Below, one piece after another: positions 9,271-17,706 of a stretch of 17,706 nucleotides of DNA. Positions within the stretch are counted from its first letter, which is position 1, and every line of letters begins with the position of its first letter. The stretch comes from Acanthamoeba lenticulata. Its lineage: Eukaryota; Discosea; Longamoebia; Acanthamoebidae. A model generated the notes under the pieces. That model worked only from the letters and a program-made list of their open reading frames with translations. It did not search any database and was not told the DNA's origin. A program made the position numbers and the translations under genes. The stretch covers positions 1 to 17,706 of the forward strand of contig NAVB01001577.1 in the NCBI GenBank assembly GCA_002179805.1, read 5' to 3'.

Positions 9271-12200
9271 TCAGCAACAGAGTCCAGCGGAGCGGCAGAC
9301 CAGCCGTTGGCCGTACCGGAGGGCGGCCCGCTCCAGCATGTAAATGTAGACGAGGTAGTGTCCAGCGGCAGCAATGTTGTAGGTGACCTGGTACGTGCCG
9401 TCACGCTTGTCTGTTACTCGTCCCTCCTCGCGCCTGTGTCGGATTTCGGTGTTAGAACAGACGTGAACGTGCAGAAGGAACGCAAAGCTGGTGCTAGACC
9501 CGATAGCGCCCTCGAAGACGACACGGAAGAGATCTCCGCCTGTGCTGCGCCGGTTGCCGTGGACGTCCCTGAGTGTGGCCCACCATGTCAGTCTGTTCTC
9601 GCCGCACAGGGATGCATTAACGGCACGCACTTGGTGATGATGTCAAAGGTGTTGGTGACTCCGGCTCGGCCCGAGCGAGATGCCTCGCCCTTGATCTCAC
9701 AGTTGGCGGGGAAGCTCTCCTCTGTTTATCACCCGTATGTATGAGCGTCAGCAATAAACGCTCATTGTTGGATGGATCGGGGCAAGATGAAGCGTTGCAC
9801 CATCAGACTCAACTGTGACGAGGAATGGGCTGCCCTTGACCTGAAAGCCGTTGACAGTGATCCGCAGCATGTACTCACCGACGATGTTGGTGGTGTAGCG
9901 CGCCTCGTAGATGCCCCTACCCTTGTCGCTGATCTCAGCGGTCATGTGGAAGGGGCCAGATAGTTGCGCCAAGATGGTGTCCCCTCCGTCGACTCTGGCG
10001 TTGCCAAACTCGTCTCTGCGGCCAACCAAAAACGACGATCAGTCGACCAGCTCCAAGGGTCGCGGGCTGGCCTGGCTCACCTGACTTGGATGGTCAAGAA
10101 GGCAGGGATGCCCACCAGGGCGCGGTGAAGCCCGGGACCTTGCACGACCGACGCCAACGGGTCCGTCGGCCCGGCAGCGCCGATCACCAGGAAAGGACTC
10201 TTGCCCAAGTGCCTGCCCTGGTGGAAGACGGAGATGTTGTAGCGTGCATCCCGCGAGACGCGGTAGTATAGCGTGTAGGTCCCGTTCCCATAGTCCACGA
10301 CGGAGGACTTGTCAACGTAGGGGCCGTCGACGTGCATAGTGAAGTGTTGGCCGCCTGCGGTCATCGGCTGCCCGTGGATGTCGACCGCTTGAATGTGGAC
10401 CGGCATCTGCTGGCCTGCTTGTGCTGTGGCGCCTACACCAGCTCCAAAAACGAAGGAGAGGTGAGGCGACAGCTCGGCCTTGGAGCCGTTGAAGCAATAA
10501 CTGTTGGTGACATCGACGCGGAGGTAGTTCTCTGGCGTGTTGGCCATGCAAAAGTCCTGTTGGGAGTGCGTGAGCGAGCGGTGATCGCAGGGAAAGGGGA
10601 ACTGGCCACGTGAGTTGGGCGTTCGTGCCTGAAAGCGGCTGTAAATGGCCTTCACGGTCAGTCCCATTAGCGGAGCGTCCTTGCATTCCTGCCGCGTGCC
10701 AGGAGGGTGAGCATCTCATAAATAATCAACATAGCACTCGAGGAAGCTCGCACGTCATAAAGCGCTTTGCAGAATGCTGGGCAGATGCGCATCCGCTGAA
10801 CCTCGTTGGTTGGATCATAAGGATCCAAAAACAGCATCCGGTGCGGACTGCACTCGTGCCCGCACCAGAGGTCCTCCATCATGGTCATGCAGTTGTTGTC
10901 TCCCTGGTTGACATGCAACTTTGTGCTCAACAACACATGCGCCAACAACGCACTTTGCAAGAAAACGCACCTTGAGCGTCGGGGTAAGCGCCTTGCTCAC
11001 CCACTTCGCCACCCGGCGGTCGCCCTCGGCATCACAACAAGCGTTCTCGTTGTACCACGAACATCGTCGCAGCTCGGGCTGGGGCTAAGAAGCCAAAGCC
11101 GGACGGTGTAAGCCTCCCAGCACGAGTTGCGGGACAGCGATCACGCGTACCCGCTGTGCGTGACGGCTGCCTTTGGGCACAAGGCACTTGTCGTGGTTGG
11201 TCACAGAAGTGTAAATAGGACTGTTGCTGATATGTTGGCCCTCCAACGTCACCGCAATGCGGTACCGGCCTGTGTGATCAATGCTAAGCCAACACGCACT
11301 GGGCCAAGCACAAGCAAGCAGTAGCGACTGACCTGGTTCGTCAAGTGCGAAGGTGACCAAGTAGAGACCATCGCGCTTGTCGGTTTGCTCCACATGCACA
11401 TCTGGCCCCTCGGGTATTGGATGGACTCGCACGTCAAAGTGGTCGCCTCCATTCGGCACTTCTTCGCCTTGCCTGTCCGTCGCCTGGATGAAGAAGCTCC
11501 ACTGTCCGGCAAAATCAGCCTTCAGCGCCTGTCCGTAGGCGAACGAGGTCTCTGCACTAGCGACTCTCGTTCGTCCATTGAAACACGTATGGGTGTGCTG
11601 TCCTTCCCTGCAGTGAAGAATTGATGAGCGTCGGTTTTGACCACCGAGATGAGCTTCGCCTGCGCACCTAGAATTCGTCTTGACGTCATCAACCACATCA
11701 ATCTCCACATCAGGCGGAGCCATCGCCTTGCAGAACTCTTCTGCCAATGGCGATCGGTCTTCGCCCCAGGTCAATGCAACTTCCCATGCAGGTGGAGCAG
11801 TTCCCTCCTCGTTCTCTTCCTTCTTGGCGTATTCAGGTACCACGCGGCAGGCTGCGTACAGTTGATCACAAAAGGATGAGCACAGACGGTACGTGAACAG
11901 CGTGCTTGACATCTGCGCCACGAAATCGGCCTGGGCAGGCGAACACAGCAAGCCGCAGCGCATGACGTGCAGGAGCGACACACAATGCTCGCTCTTGCCG
12001 CCGTCCTTGTGGGTGCGGTAAAGCCAGCGGACGAGTTCATTCGTGTCGCGATGATCGCAGCACGCGTTGTCCGCATACCACGAGCACGTGGTGAGAGGCG
12101 GTTGAGGCTGGCACGTAAACCTCAGAGTCAGTAAGTACGCCCGCATTAACAAGAAATACAAGCCAGAAGGATCTCGACACCTTGTGTGGAACAACCTCGT

Positions 12201-12294
12201 TATGGTAGGGGCACTGAAGGTGCTCCCCTGTGGCCAGGCCAAGCACAGCCCAGACGAGCGCCAGCACCAGCTGCGCAGCCAAGCGGCACCGCAT
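9271..12294 (-). CDS. Secreted protein with folate-receptor-like Cys-rich domains and filamin repeats
   Basis: Eleven exons: 12294-12181, 12107-11668, 11607-11333, 11269-11151, 11084-10971, 10903-10754, 10688-10081, 10015-9801, 9721-9631, 9568-9500, 9433-9271; 2358 nt, 785 aa. Residues 1-24 form a signal peptide (hydrophobic LAAQLVLALVWAVLGLA). FRL domain 1 begins near residue 39 (PQPPLTTCSWYADNACC; then CGLLCSP; EEFCKAM). Filamin repeat 1 is about 193-300 (GGDHFDVRV, DKRDGLYLVTF, HISNSP). FRL domain 2 begins near 317 (PQPELRRCSWYNENACC; CGHECSP; DFCMAN). Filamin repeats 2-4 are about 450-560, 570-675 and 678-785 (IQVRDEFGN, VKGSPFLVTV). There is no calponin-homology actin-binding domain, so this is an extracellular, disulfide-rich protein. 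FRL domains bind folate or other ligands in some families; the ligand here is unknown. Repeat 4 lacks the usual SPF strand, and the 3' end is uncertain: a 49-nt intron 9268-9316 would shift the stop to 9111. Confidence 0.85.
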
Positions 12295-12578
12295 GCGAAC
12301 AATAGAAAAGAAACGAAGAAAAAAAACAAACTATTGCAATAAGAAGAAAGAAACATAAATCGATCAAAATCCGGGAATGGCGAGAACGGTGCGCGCCGGC
12401 AAAATAGGTAATTTGTGGGGTTTTTCGTGACAACATCGTACACTTTGGGGCACCTGGTGTGGTGGCACGCAGGCACATACAGAAAGGAGTTGTGCACCAA
12501 ACGGTAAATTCTACCAGATTCGAGCACGAGCACTCATCTCCCATCTCTCTAGGCGCAAGATCCTCAAACTCCTCAAAC
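12295..12578. promoter_or_regulatory. Divergent promoter gap between FRL/filamin and Rab genes
   Basis: This 284-nt gap lies between two start codons facing away from each other, so it must hold both promoters unless they sit in 5' introns. It contains an A-rich tract (about 12301-12360) with a TATA-like CATAAAT near 12353. I see no repeated operator or other firm motif. Confidence 0.4.
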
Positions 12579-13831
12579 ATGAACAGCGAAGCGGGGCCGG
12601 ATACGCCTGATTACCTCCTCAAGAGTACTCGCACGCTCCCATAGTCGTTTTGAGCGGCAATTTGTAGTAGAAGGCTTACTCCTATGCCCTTTGGTGTGCA
12701 CAGTCGTCATCGTCGGTGATTCTGGTGTTGGCAAATCCAACATTATGTCGCGGTTTACAAACGACACATTTGAAGAGAGCTCCAAAACAACGATTGGCGT
12801 GGCATTCGCCACCAAGAACTTGGCAGTTGAAACGGGCGCAGACACCAAAGACTCTAAGAAGCACGTGAAGCTGCAGGTGTGGGACACCGGTACGGCGTTG
12901 TGTTCCTCTTTTGTTACAAGGATGCCCAGAGATCTGATTTTTGAATTTGTGCGCAACCGCTCGTTTTTCCTTGACACCAGCCGGCCAAGAACGCTACCGC
13001 GCCCTTAGCAGCGCGTACGTTCCTCCTCCTCACCTGCACCGTTTTTGTTCTTGCATCAACCTTTGCCTTCCTCTTCCCTTGCTACAGTTATTACCGTGGG
13101 GCTCAGGGCGCCTTGGTCGTGTACGACATCACGTCTCGGGAGTCGCTCGACTCCATTCCCAAATGGCTCGAGGTACGTCCGCGCATAAGAACCCCTCACG
13201 AGCAAATGCTTCTTTTCTCCGTTGAGCTGTGACCTCATTCTCTACTCTACCGATGGCACTCAAATAGGAGATCGACAAGTACTGCACCCAAGACATCGTC
13301 GTCACGCTTGTCGGCAACAAGCTCGATTTGGCTGATAACGTACCTACATACCTCTAGCCTTGTAAAAGTCTGTTTGTCCTTATGCTTCCCTCTTTCGCGA
13401 TGGCTAGCGCTGTGTGAGCGTTGAAGAGGGCAAGAAGGTTGCTGCTCGGGAGAATATGTTCTTCATCGAGACTTCAGCCAAGGATGCCACTAACATCGAG
13501 AAGGCCTTCACTCATCTGATCAAAGGTATGCCTTTATTCTCTTCTTGCTTTGGTGGCCGCTTTCGCTCACTTGTTGTTGTTGTTGTCTACATCACACAGA
13601 GATCATCCAGAGCAATCTGTCCCAGGTCAACAATGAGAAGAAGCCTTCCGGCAAGGTATGCTTTCATCTCTTAAGTCTTTAGAGCTCTCCGTCAGGTGAT
13701 CACGTCTCAAAATCATCACGCGATGGCCATTGTAGGGCCCCTCGGAGAATGGTATCACGCTGAAGCCACCAGAGGAGGATGGAACTGGAGGCGACGCCAA
13801 GCCCACTCCTCAGCCCGGCTGCAGTTGTTGA
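12579..13831 (+). CDS. Rab11-like small GTPase
   Basis: Eight exons: 12579-12624, 12704-12889, 12981-13014, 13088-13172, 13268-13339, 13408-13525, 13600-13655, 13736-13831; 693 nt, 230 aa. G motifs are complete: P-loop GDSGVGKS (20-27), switch I Thr in TTIGV, WDTAGQE (75-81), GNKLD and [22 protein letters not shown] and PKWLEEI are closest to Rab11. The tail ends GCSC, a double-Cys (CXC) prenylation signal. Rab11 proteins recruit effectors on recycling endosomes and the trans-Golgi. Two oddities are seen: about eight extra residues between switch I and switch II (in the [10 protein letters not shown] stretch, 59-68), and Ala49 in IGVAF where Rabs usually carry Glu or Asp. Start 12579 gives the family-like lead DYLLK before the first beta strand; the intron at 12625 splits the codon that follows. 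Confidence 0.95.
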
Positions 13832-14454
13832 GTCGTCCTCGCGTTGGTCTTCACGTCCAGTATCGCGGAGAGGTCTTCTTCGGTCTACAATTTTGCCCAC
13901 CAAAAGCAACCAGCAAGCGACCCACAGCAGTCAACCGGCGGACGGGCCAACAACTGCAAGCAAAAGCTTTCAAGGAAAGACGGCGTGGCGATCTGCTGGC
14001 TGGAGAAGGAGGAGGAGGAGGGGAGGACAGTGTGTATATCCGGGGGAAGTGGGCGTGACGTGGGCATGGCTGGAAGAGGGACCTCATGCATGGACATGTT
14101 GTTTTTGTTGTTATTTGTTTGCAACGTCTAATGGCACCTTGCTTATTTATTGTGAAGTCCTGCTCCTCTTCTTCGTCCTTCCAGTCTCTTGGAATGCCAA
14201 GAAGGCCTTCACAACAGCAGGGAAAAGATCAACGGGAAAAGGGAAGAAGGTGGAAAATCGTGCGACGTCCCATGCCGAACTCCCCCACCGAAGCTAACAT
14301 CTCCCCCTGACCTTGGGCCACCATCAGCGGTTCGTCACGACTGTGTGGTTGTTCTTACAAGAAGGCCAGCCATTCACGCAATAACCACAACACCGCCAGG
14401 TAGCCTCCCCAACAAACCAAGTTCTCCATCACTTCTGCACACCCCACATACAAC
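13832..14454. other. 623-nt gap, no supported gene
   Basis: This holds the 3' UTR of the Rab gene and the 5' region of the DUF4336 gene. Open frames on both strands are low-complexity (Ser, Arg and Gly rich) and match no family I know. A CTTCGTCCTTCCAG at about 14173-14186 resembles a splice acceptor and could belong to a 5' UTR intron of the downstream gene. No AATAAA is present. Confidence 0.5.
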
Positions 14455-15489
14455 ATGTCCAGTGAGCAAGACAGCCGCCCCCTACTCAGACAGCGAAACG
14501 TGCAGCAGACAACAGGGGCAAGTTCCACAACCGACAGCAGGAGCAGTGCCGCAGACATAGACCCGATGATCGTGATCCGCAACGTTACGCCACGAGTTGC
14601 GACGTTCTCCAAGCCCTTCGCCCGCTTTGGCATCGTCCCGTTCGGTGGCAGGAGCACGGCCGTACAACTTCGCGATGGCACAGTGTGGGTACTCGCCAGC
14701 ACGCCGCTCGACGCACGCACCAGGGCCAAACTGCAGGAGATGGGCGACGTCAGGTGCCAGCTCGTCCCAGATGTTGTTTGTTGCCGGCTAGTTCTCATGG
14801 GTTGAGCTGTGGGCACAGGTACATCGTTGCGCCGGATGTGGAGCACCACCTCTTCTTGCCCCAGTATGCGGCCGAGTACCCAAACGCCAAGGTCATCGGC
14901 GTAGAGGGACTCGAGCGAAAGCGCAAAGAGTTTGAGTTTTATGGCCTCTATGGGCGAGACCCAGAGGGCACGAGGTATGGCTTTGAGGACGAGATCCAGG
15001 CCCAGTACTTTCCTACGTTCACCAACAAGGACGTCGTCTTCAACCATGTGGACACAAGGACCCTCATCACAGCCGATCTCCTGTTCAACCTGCCACCCAA
15101 TGAGCAATACTCGGCCACTTCTGCTGGACGGCCAACCTCGCGCATCCCCTTCATGATGTCGCTCGTCAACCGCATTAAGCCTACGAGCTGGCTGCACAAG
15201 ACCTTCCTCGGAGCCGCTGGCATCGGCGCCGGCATCCCCGGTGTGGGGAAGGGCGGCTCCAAGGACCAGAGGCGACAAAGGTTTGCTAGAGACGCTGCCC
15301 AGGTGGCCAGCTGGGACTTTGATCGCATCATCATGTGCCATGGCGACGTCATCGAGAGCGGTGGCAAGCAAGCTTGGTTGTCAGCTTTTGAAAAGGTTAG
15401 TTGTCACCTCAAAAGGTTTGTTTAAACACATGAGACTAACGTTTGTGAGTGCGCAGTTCCTCAACTCTGACGGCTCGCCCAAGTACTGA
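14455..15489 (+). CDS. DUF4336 family protein (metallo-beta-lactamase-like fold)
   Basis: Three exons: 14455-14753, 14819-15395, 15457-15489; 909 nt, 302 aa. Residues 1-37 are a polar Ser/Thr/Gln-rich leader. The DUF4336 domain fills 38-302: VTPRVATFSKPFARFGIVPF, then TVWVLASTPLDART, then RYIVAPDVEHHLFLPQY (His109-His110), NAKVIGVEGLE, ADLLFNLPP and IIMCHGDVIE (His274, Asp276). The paired His and the late HGD sit where DUF4336 members resemble metallo-beta-lactamase-fold hydrolases, but the full HxHxDH motif is absent. No enzyme activity is established for this family to my knowledge. A basic, Gly-rich loop (about 230-262) lies before the last helix. The last exon encodes just ten residues plus the stop. 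Location is probably cytosolic, as there is no signal or membrane segment. Confidence 0.85.
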
Positions 15490-15874
15490 GAACATCCCAG
15501 AACCAAAGGCAATAAAGAACACAAATGGAATATTACTCTGTGTTATTGGGACCAAATAGCAACAATCCTGAGGTGGGTACAACGCAAGTGATCCGATGGT
15601 CGGTTCGTAAACAAGAGCGGCGACCAGTAGCACGTGATTAGATGGGCTCTAAAGTAGGCCCAAACGGCGGTCCTCACCAAGCATGACCCGGATTACTTAG
15701 TGGCAGGTCAATGAAATTTCCTGAGGCAGTAGCAGAAATAAGAGCCAGCCAATGCGCGTGCAGGACCGCACACTAAAAAGGGCGCAGAAACGTCCAAACA
15801 TCACAACTTGCCGGCGCCCACACAACACCAGCAGAACCACCTCTAGTACCAGAGCCACCAGACTACACACAAGA
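15490..15874. other. 385-nt gap: DUF4336 3' end and USP 5' region
   Basis: This stretch contains the poly(A) hexamer at 15511 and then the upstream region of the second USP gene. Reading frames here are short. The frame of the USP stays open upstream of its ATG but only through A/C-rich, non-conserved sequence. No clear TATA box or repeat is seen. Confidence 0.5.
15511..15516 (+). terminator. Candidate poly(A) signal AATAAA for the DUF4336 gene
   Basis: AATAAA begins 22 nt after the stop codon, a plausible distance for a short 3' UTR. Sequence match only. Confidence 0.5.
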
Positions 15875-16734
15875 ATGGCAACTTTCATGGTAGCAGTTGA
15901 CGGCTCCAAGAACTCGCATGAGGCCTTTGACACGGCGTGCCAGCTGCTCAACAAGAACGAGGACCACCTCCTCATCGTGACCTGCGCCGAGAAGCTGCCT
16001 CACAGCAAGTTGCTCAACCGCAACAAGGACAAAGACGTGCAGGAGGCCTTGACCGACCGCATTGAGAAAGCCCAGAAGGCCATCCTCGAACCCTTCCGCG
16101 AGCTGGCCGAGGAGCGCAAAATCAAGGCCACCTGCGTCATGCTCAAAGGTCACCACGCCGGCCAGATGTTGTGCGCCCTCGCGGAAGAGCGCAACGTTGA
16201 CTTCCTCGTCGTCGGCCGGTGCGTCTTGCTCCTCCCACTTTTGTGGAGCCACCAGTGCTCTCTCTTCTTCTCGCTATCTCTCCTTCAGTTGTTGTCAGTT
16301 CCGTTTCTGAGTTTTCGTTCTTGTCGACCGATTCAATCTCGCTCACCACGACACCGGCCACGTTGGTGACTTCTGTCCTCCCACACAGGCGCGGCATGAC
16401 CAAGGTCAAGCGCCTCTTGGCCGGCAGCACCTCCAAGTATGTGATGGAGCACGCCTCGTGCAACGTCGTCGTGGTCAAGGGCTACTTCCTGGCCGAGCAG
16501 CACACGAGCGTCAAGGAGATCAACCGGCTCGAAGAGGAGGAGCGCCTGCGCCGCGTGCACAAGGACGAGGACGCTTTCGTCGCCGAGGTCGAGCGAAAGG
16601 AGCGTGAGGCCGCCCACATCGGCGCCGTGCGCGACGAGGAGGCCGAGAGGCGGAGGAGGATCGTCACCGAGCGCATCGTCGACGACCGCGTCCACCTGTG
16701 CGAGGTGCTCCAGTTTGACAGCGACAGTGATTGA
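15875..16734 (+). CDS. Universal stress protein with charged C-terminal extension
   Basis: Two exons, 15875-16218 and 16389-16734; 690 nt, 229 aa. The 170-nt intron is the longest in the window. Residues 1-147 are a full USP domain: MATFMVAVDGSKNSHEAFD, HLLIVTCAEKLP, NVDFLVVGRRG, and the ATP motif G114-2x-G117-9x-G127-S128, then CNVVVVKG. Residues 150-229 are an added, highly charged helix (repeated Glu/Arg/Lys, as in EINRLEEEERLRRVHKDED), likely a coiled coil, ending in an acidic DSDSD. USPs bind ATP and respond to stress; the tail could mediate dimers or a partner. The intron splits an Arg codon in phase 2, as in the first USP, but eight codons earlier. ATG 15875 is chosen because the conserved first strand starts right after it. 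Confidence 0.92.
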
Positions 16735-16987
16735 ACAGAGCAGCAGACAAGCTCAAGCGATTGGCATTGGAGGCTCACACGTGAGCCACCATCTTGTACA
16801 AACAAACAAACCCAACAACCATCATAAGAAGCAGCGGCTTCTTCGGGAGGAGATAATGTAAAAGCAAGAGAAGAAGAAGAGTTTCCACAACCACGTGTCA
16901 TTCCTGTCCTGCCTTGTCTGGTGGAAGAGTGGTTGCAGTTGTAGAGAAGAGCAGGAAGAACTGGGAATAATAACGCGTACATCTACA

Positions 16988-17706
16988 TCACCACTTGAAG
17001 AAATACAAAAGCCCAAAGAGGAAGAGGAGGGTGAAGATCATGCCGCCGTAGACAAGCAGCTTGTCCATGTTCTGCCGGTTCTCGATCATCCGCATGACCG
17101 ATCGCGAGAGCCCGAGCGTGTTGCCCACATCCAGTAGCTTCTTGTGCGCTGACTGCTCGCGAAACGCCGTGATCAGAGCGGTGAAGACGAGACAGACAAG
17201 TGACGAAGAAAAGAAGGAGGAGAGTACTTTGAGTATCTCGTTCTGCTGGCCAAGCGAAGAGAGAATGTTGGAGCCCATCTCGTGGATGTTCTGCGCCGCT
17301 CGATTGGAACGGTCGAGCGACTGCGACTCTTGATAGAGACTGTCGATCGCCACCGAAGTGGCCTGAAATGCAAGACAAAGAGAAAGTGAAGGCAAATGTC
17401 GTTAGAGCGGATCAGAAGGTAAAAACGGAAGAAGAGGAGGTGAGATGGGGATCCTACTTGTCGCCTGTTCCTGCCCTCACCGAGCAGTTGTCGCCTCTGC
17501 TCCTCCTCTTGCTCTTTTGAGCGTTTCTTTTGCAGGAGGCTTCCCAGTGAGTTCCTCATGTCTTTATACTCTTCTGCGATCTGTTGTATGCGTCTGTTTG
17601 GCGTCACCGTCGCAAGTGAGCTGGCGATGAAACAGAGATCGGGAGAAGGAAGAAGAGAGGGGGGGGGGGGTACATTCTCCAGATCTCTTTGCGTTTAGCG
17701 GTCTGT
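16988..17706 (-). CDS. GOSR2: Membrin / GOSR2-type Qb-SNARE, 5' end outside window
   Basis: Partial gene. Exons: 17706-17674 (continues outside), 17620-17458, 17362-17228, 17152-16988. The phases agree throughout. The visible protein has an N-terminal-domain helix (IAEEYKDMRNSLGSLLQKKR, then a charged EQEEEQRRQLL). The SNARE motif follows (LYQESQSLDRSNRAAQNIHE, then LSSLGQQNEILK joined to SAHKKLLDVGNTLGLSRSVM). The end is a C-terminal membrane anchor (LLVYGGMIFTLLFLFGLLYF) with only KW after it. The second Gln of GQQNE aligns with the zero-layer glutamine. Membrin works in ER-Golgi and intra-Golgi fusion with syntaxin-5-type partners. The LLDVxNxLGLS block is more like GOSR2/Bos1 than GOSR1. 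Tail-to-tail with the second USP, 253 nt apart. The first partial exon is short and its splice is less certain. Confidence 0.9.
17659..17670. repeat. Homopolymer run of 12 G (C on the gene strand) in a SNARE intron
   Basis: Twelve G in a row fall inside the 53-nt intron 17621-17673. On the gene strand the intron begins GTA followed by C12 and a pyrimidine-rich stretch to GCCAG. Length may vary by polymerase slippage or sequencing error, with no effect on the coding frame. Confidence 0.8.

Noticed and set aside
9073..9744. 223-aa plus-strand open frame
   Set aside because: It is antisense to well-supported filamin exons, and the sequence matches no family; GC-rich DNA opens frames on both strands.
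10077..10667. Separate gene starting at the Met at 10667
   Set aside because: The upstream exons splice in phase and complete a second FRL domain (ALYD joined to ECKDAPLMG), so one long gene is the better model.
1..17706. CRISPR arrays, insertion sequences, prokaryotic operons or viral genes
   Set aside because: No spaced direct repeats, terminal inverted repeats or transposase, integrase or capsid-like frames were seen; all recognised genes are intron-containing eukaryotic families.

Overview
The window looks like a gene-dense piece of a GC-rich protist nuclear genome. Every recognisable gene except one is split by short GT-AG introns (I place 52, mostly 49-100 nt, one of 170 nt). The proteins are eukaryotic: a TFIIH subunit, a TBC-TLDc protein, a Golgi sugar transporter, a Rab GTPase, a SNARE, and a secreted protein with folate-receptor-like and filamin-fold domains. 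The mix of families, the small introns and the tight spacing fit an amoebozoan, most likely Acanthamoeba or a relative. That assignment is inference; nothing in the window proves it.

Layout: (1) 1-290, plus, the 3' end of a universal stress protein (USP) gene. (2) 405-2496, minus, TFIIH subunit p52/TFB2, tail-to-tail with the USP gene. (3) 2601-5961, minus, a 15-exon TBC-TLDc gene of the TBC1D24 type, only 104 nt upstream of the TFB2 start codon. (4) 6210-6797, minus, an intronless 195-aa protein I do not recognise. (5) 6956-8638, minus, a nine-exon nucleotide-sugar/triose-phosphate-type transporter. (6) 8639-9270, about 630 nt without a secure gene. (7) 9271-12294, minus, an 11-exon secreted protein: signal peptide, folate-receptor-like (FRL) Cys-rich domain, filamin repeat, second FRL domain, then three filamin repeats. 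(8) 12295-12578, a divergent promoter gap. (9) 12579-13831, plus, an eight-exon Rab11-like GTPase ending in CSC. (10) 13832-14454, no gene seen. (11) 14455-15489, plus, a DUF4336 protein. (12) 15875-16734, plus, a complete USP with a charged C-terminal extension. (13) 16988-17706, minus, a membrin/GOSR2-type Qb-SNARE whose 5' end lies outside the window.

Gene models were built by hand: exons were joined so that GT-AG borders, reading phase and family alignment all agreed, and each spliced length was checked to be a multiple of three. Four genes (TBC-TLDc, sugar transporter, Rab, SNARE) act in the secretory and endosomal system, and the FRL/filamin protein would be a cargo of that system. They do not form an operon. 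The most interesting items are the secreted FRL/filamin protein, a splice-donor consensus rich in C at +4, and the unassigned stretch at 8.7-9.1 kb.
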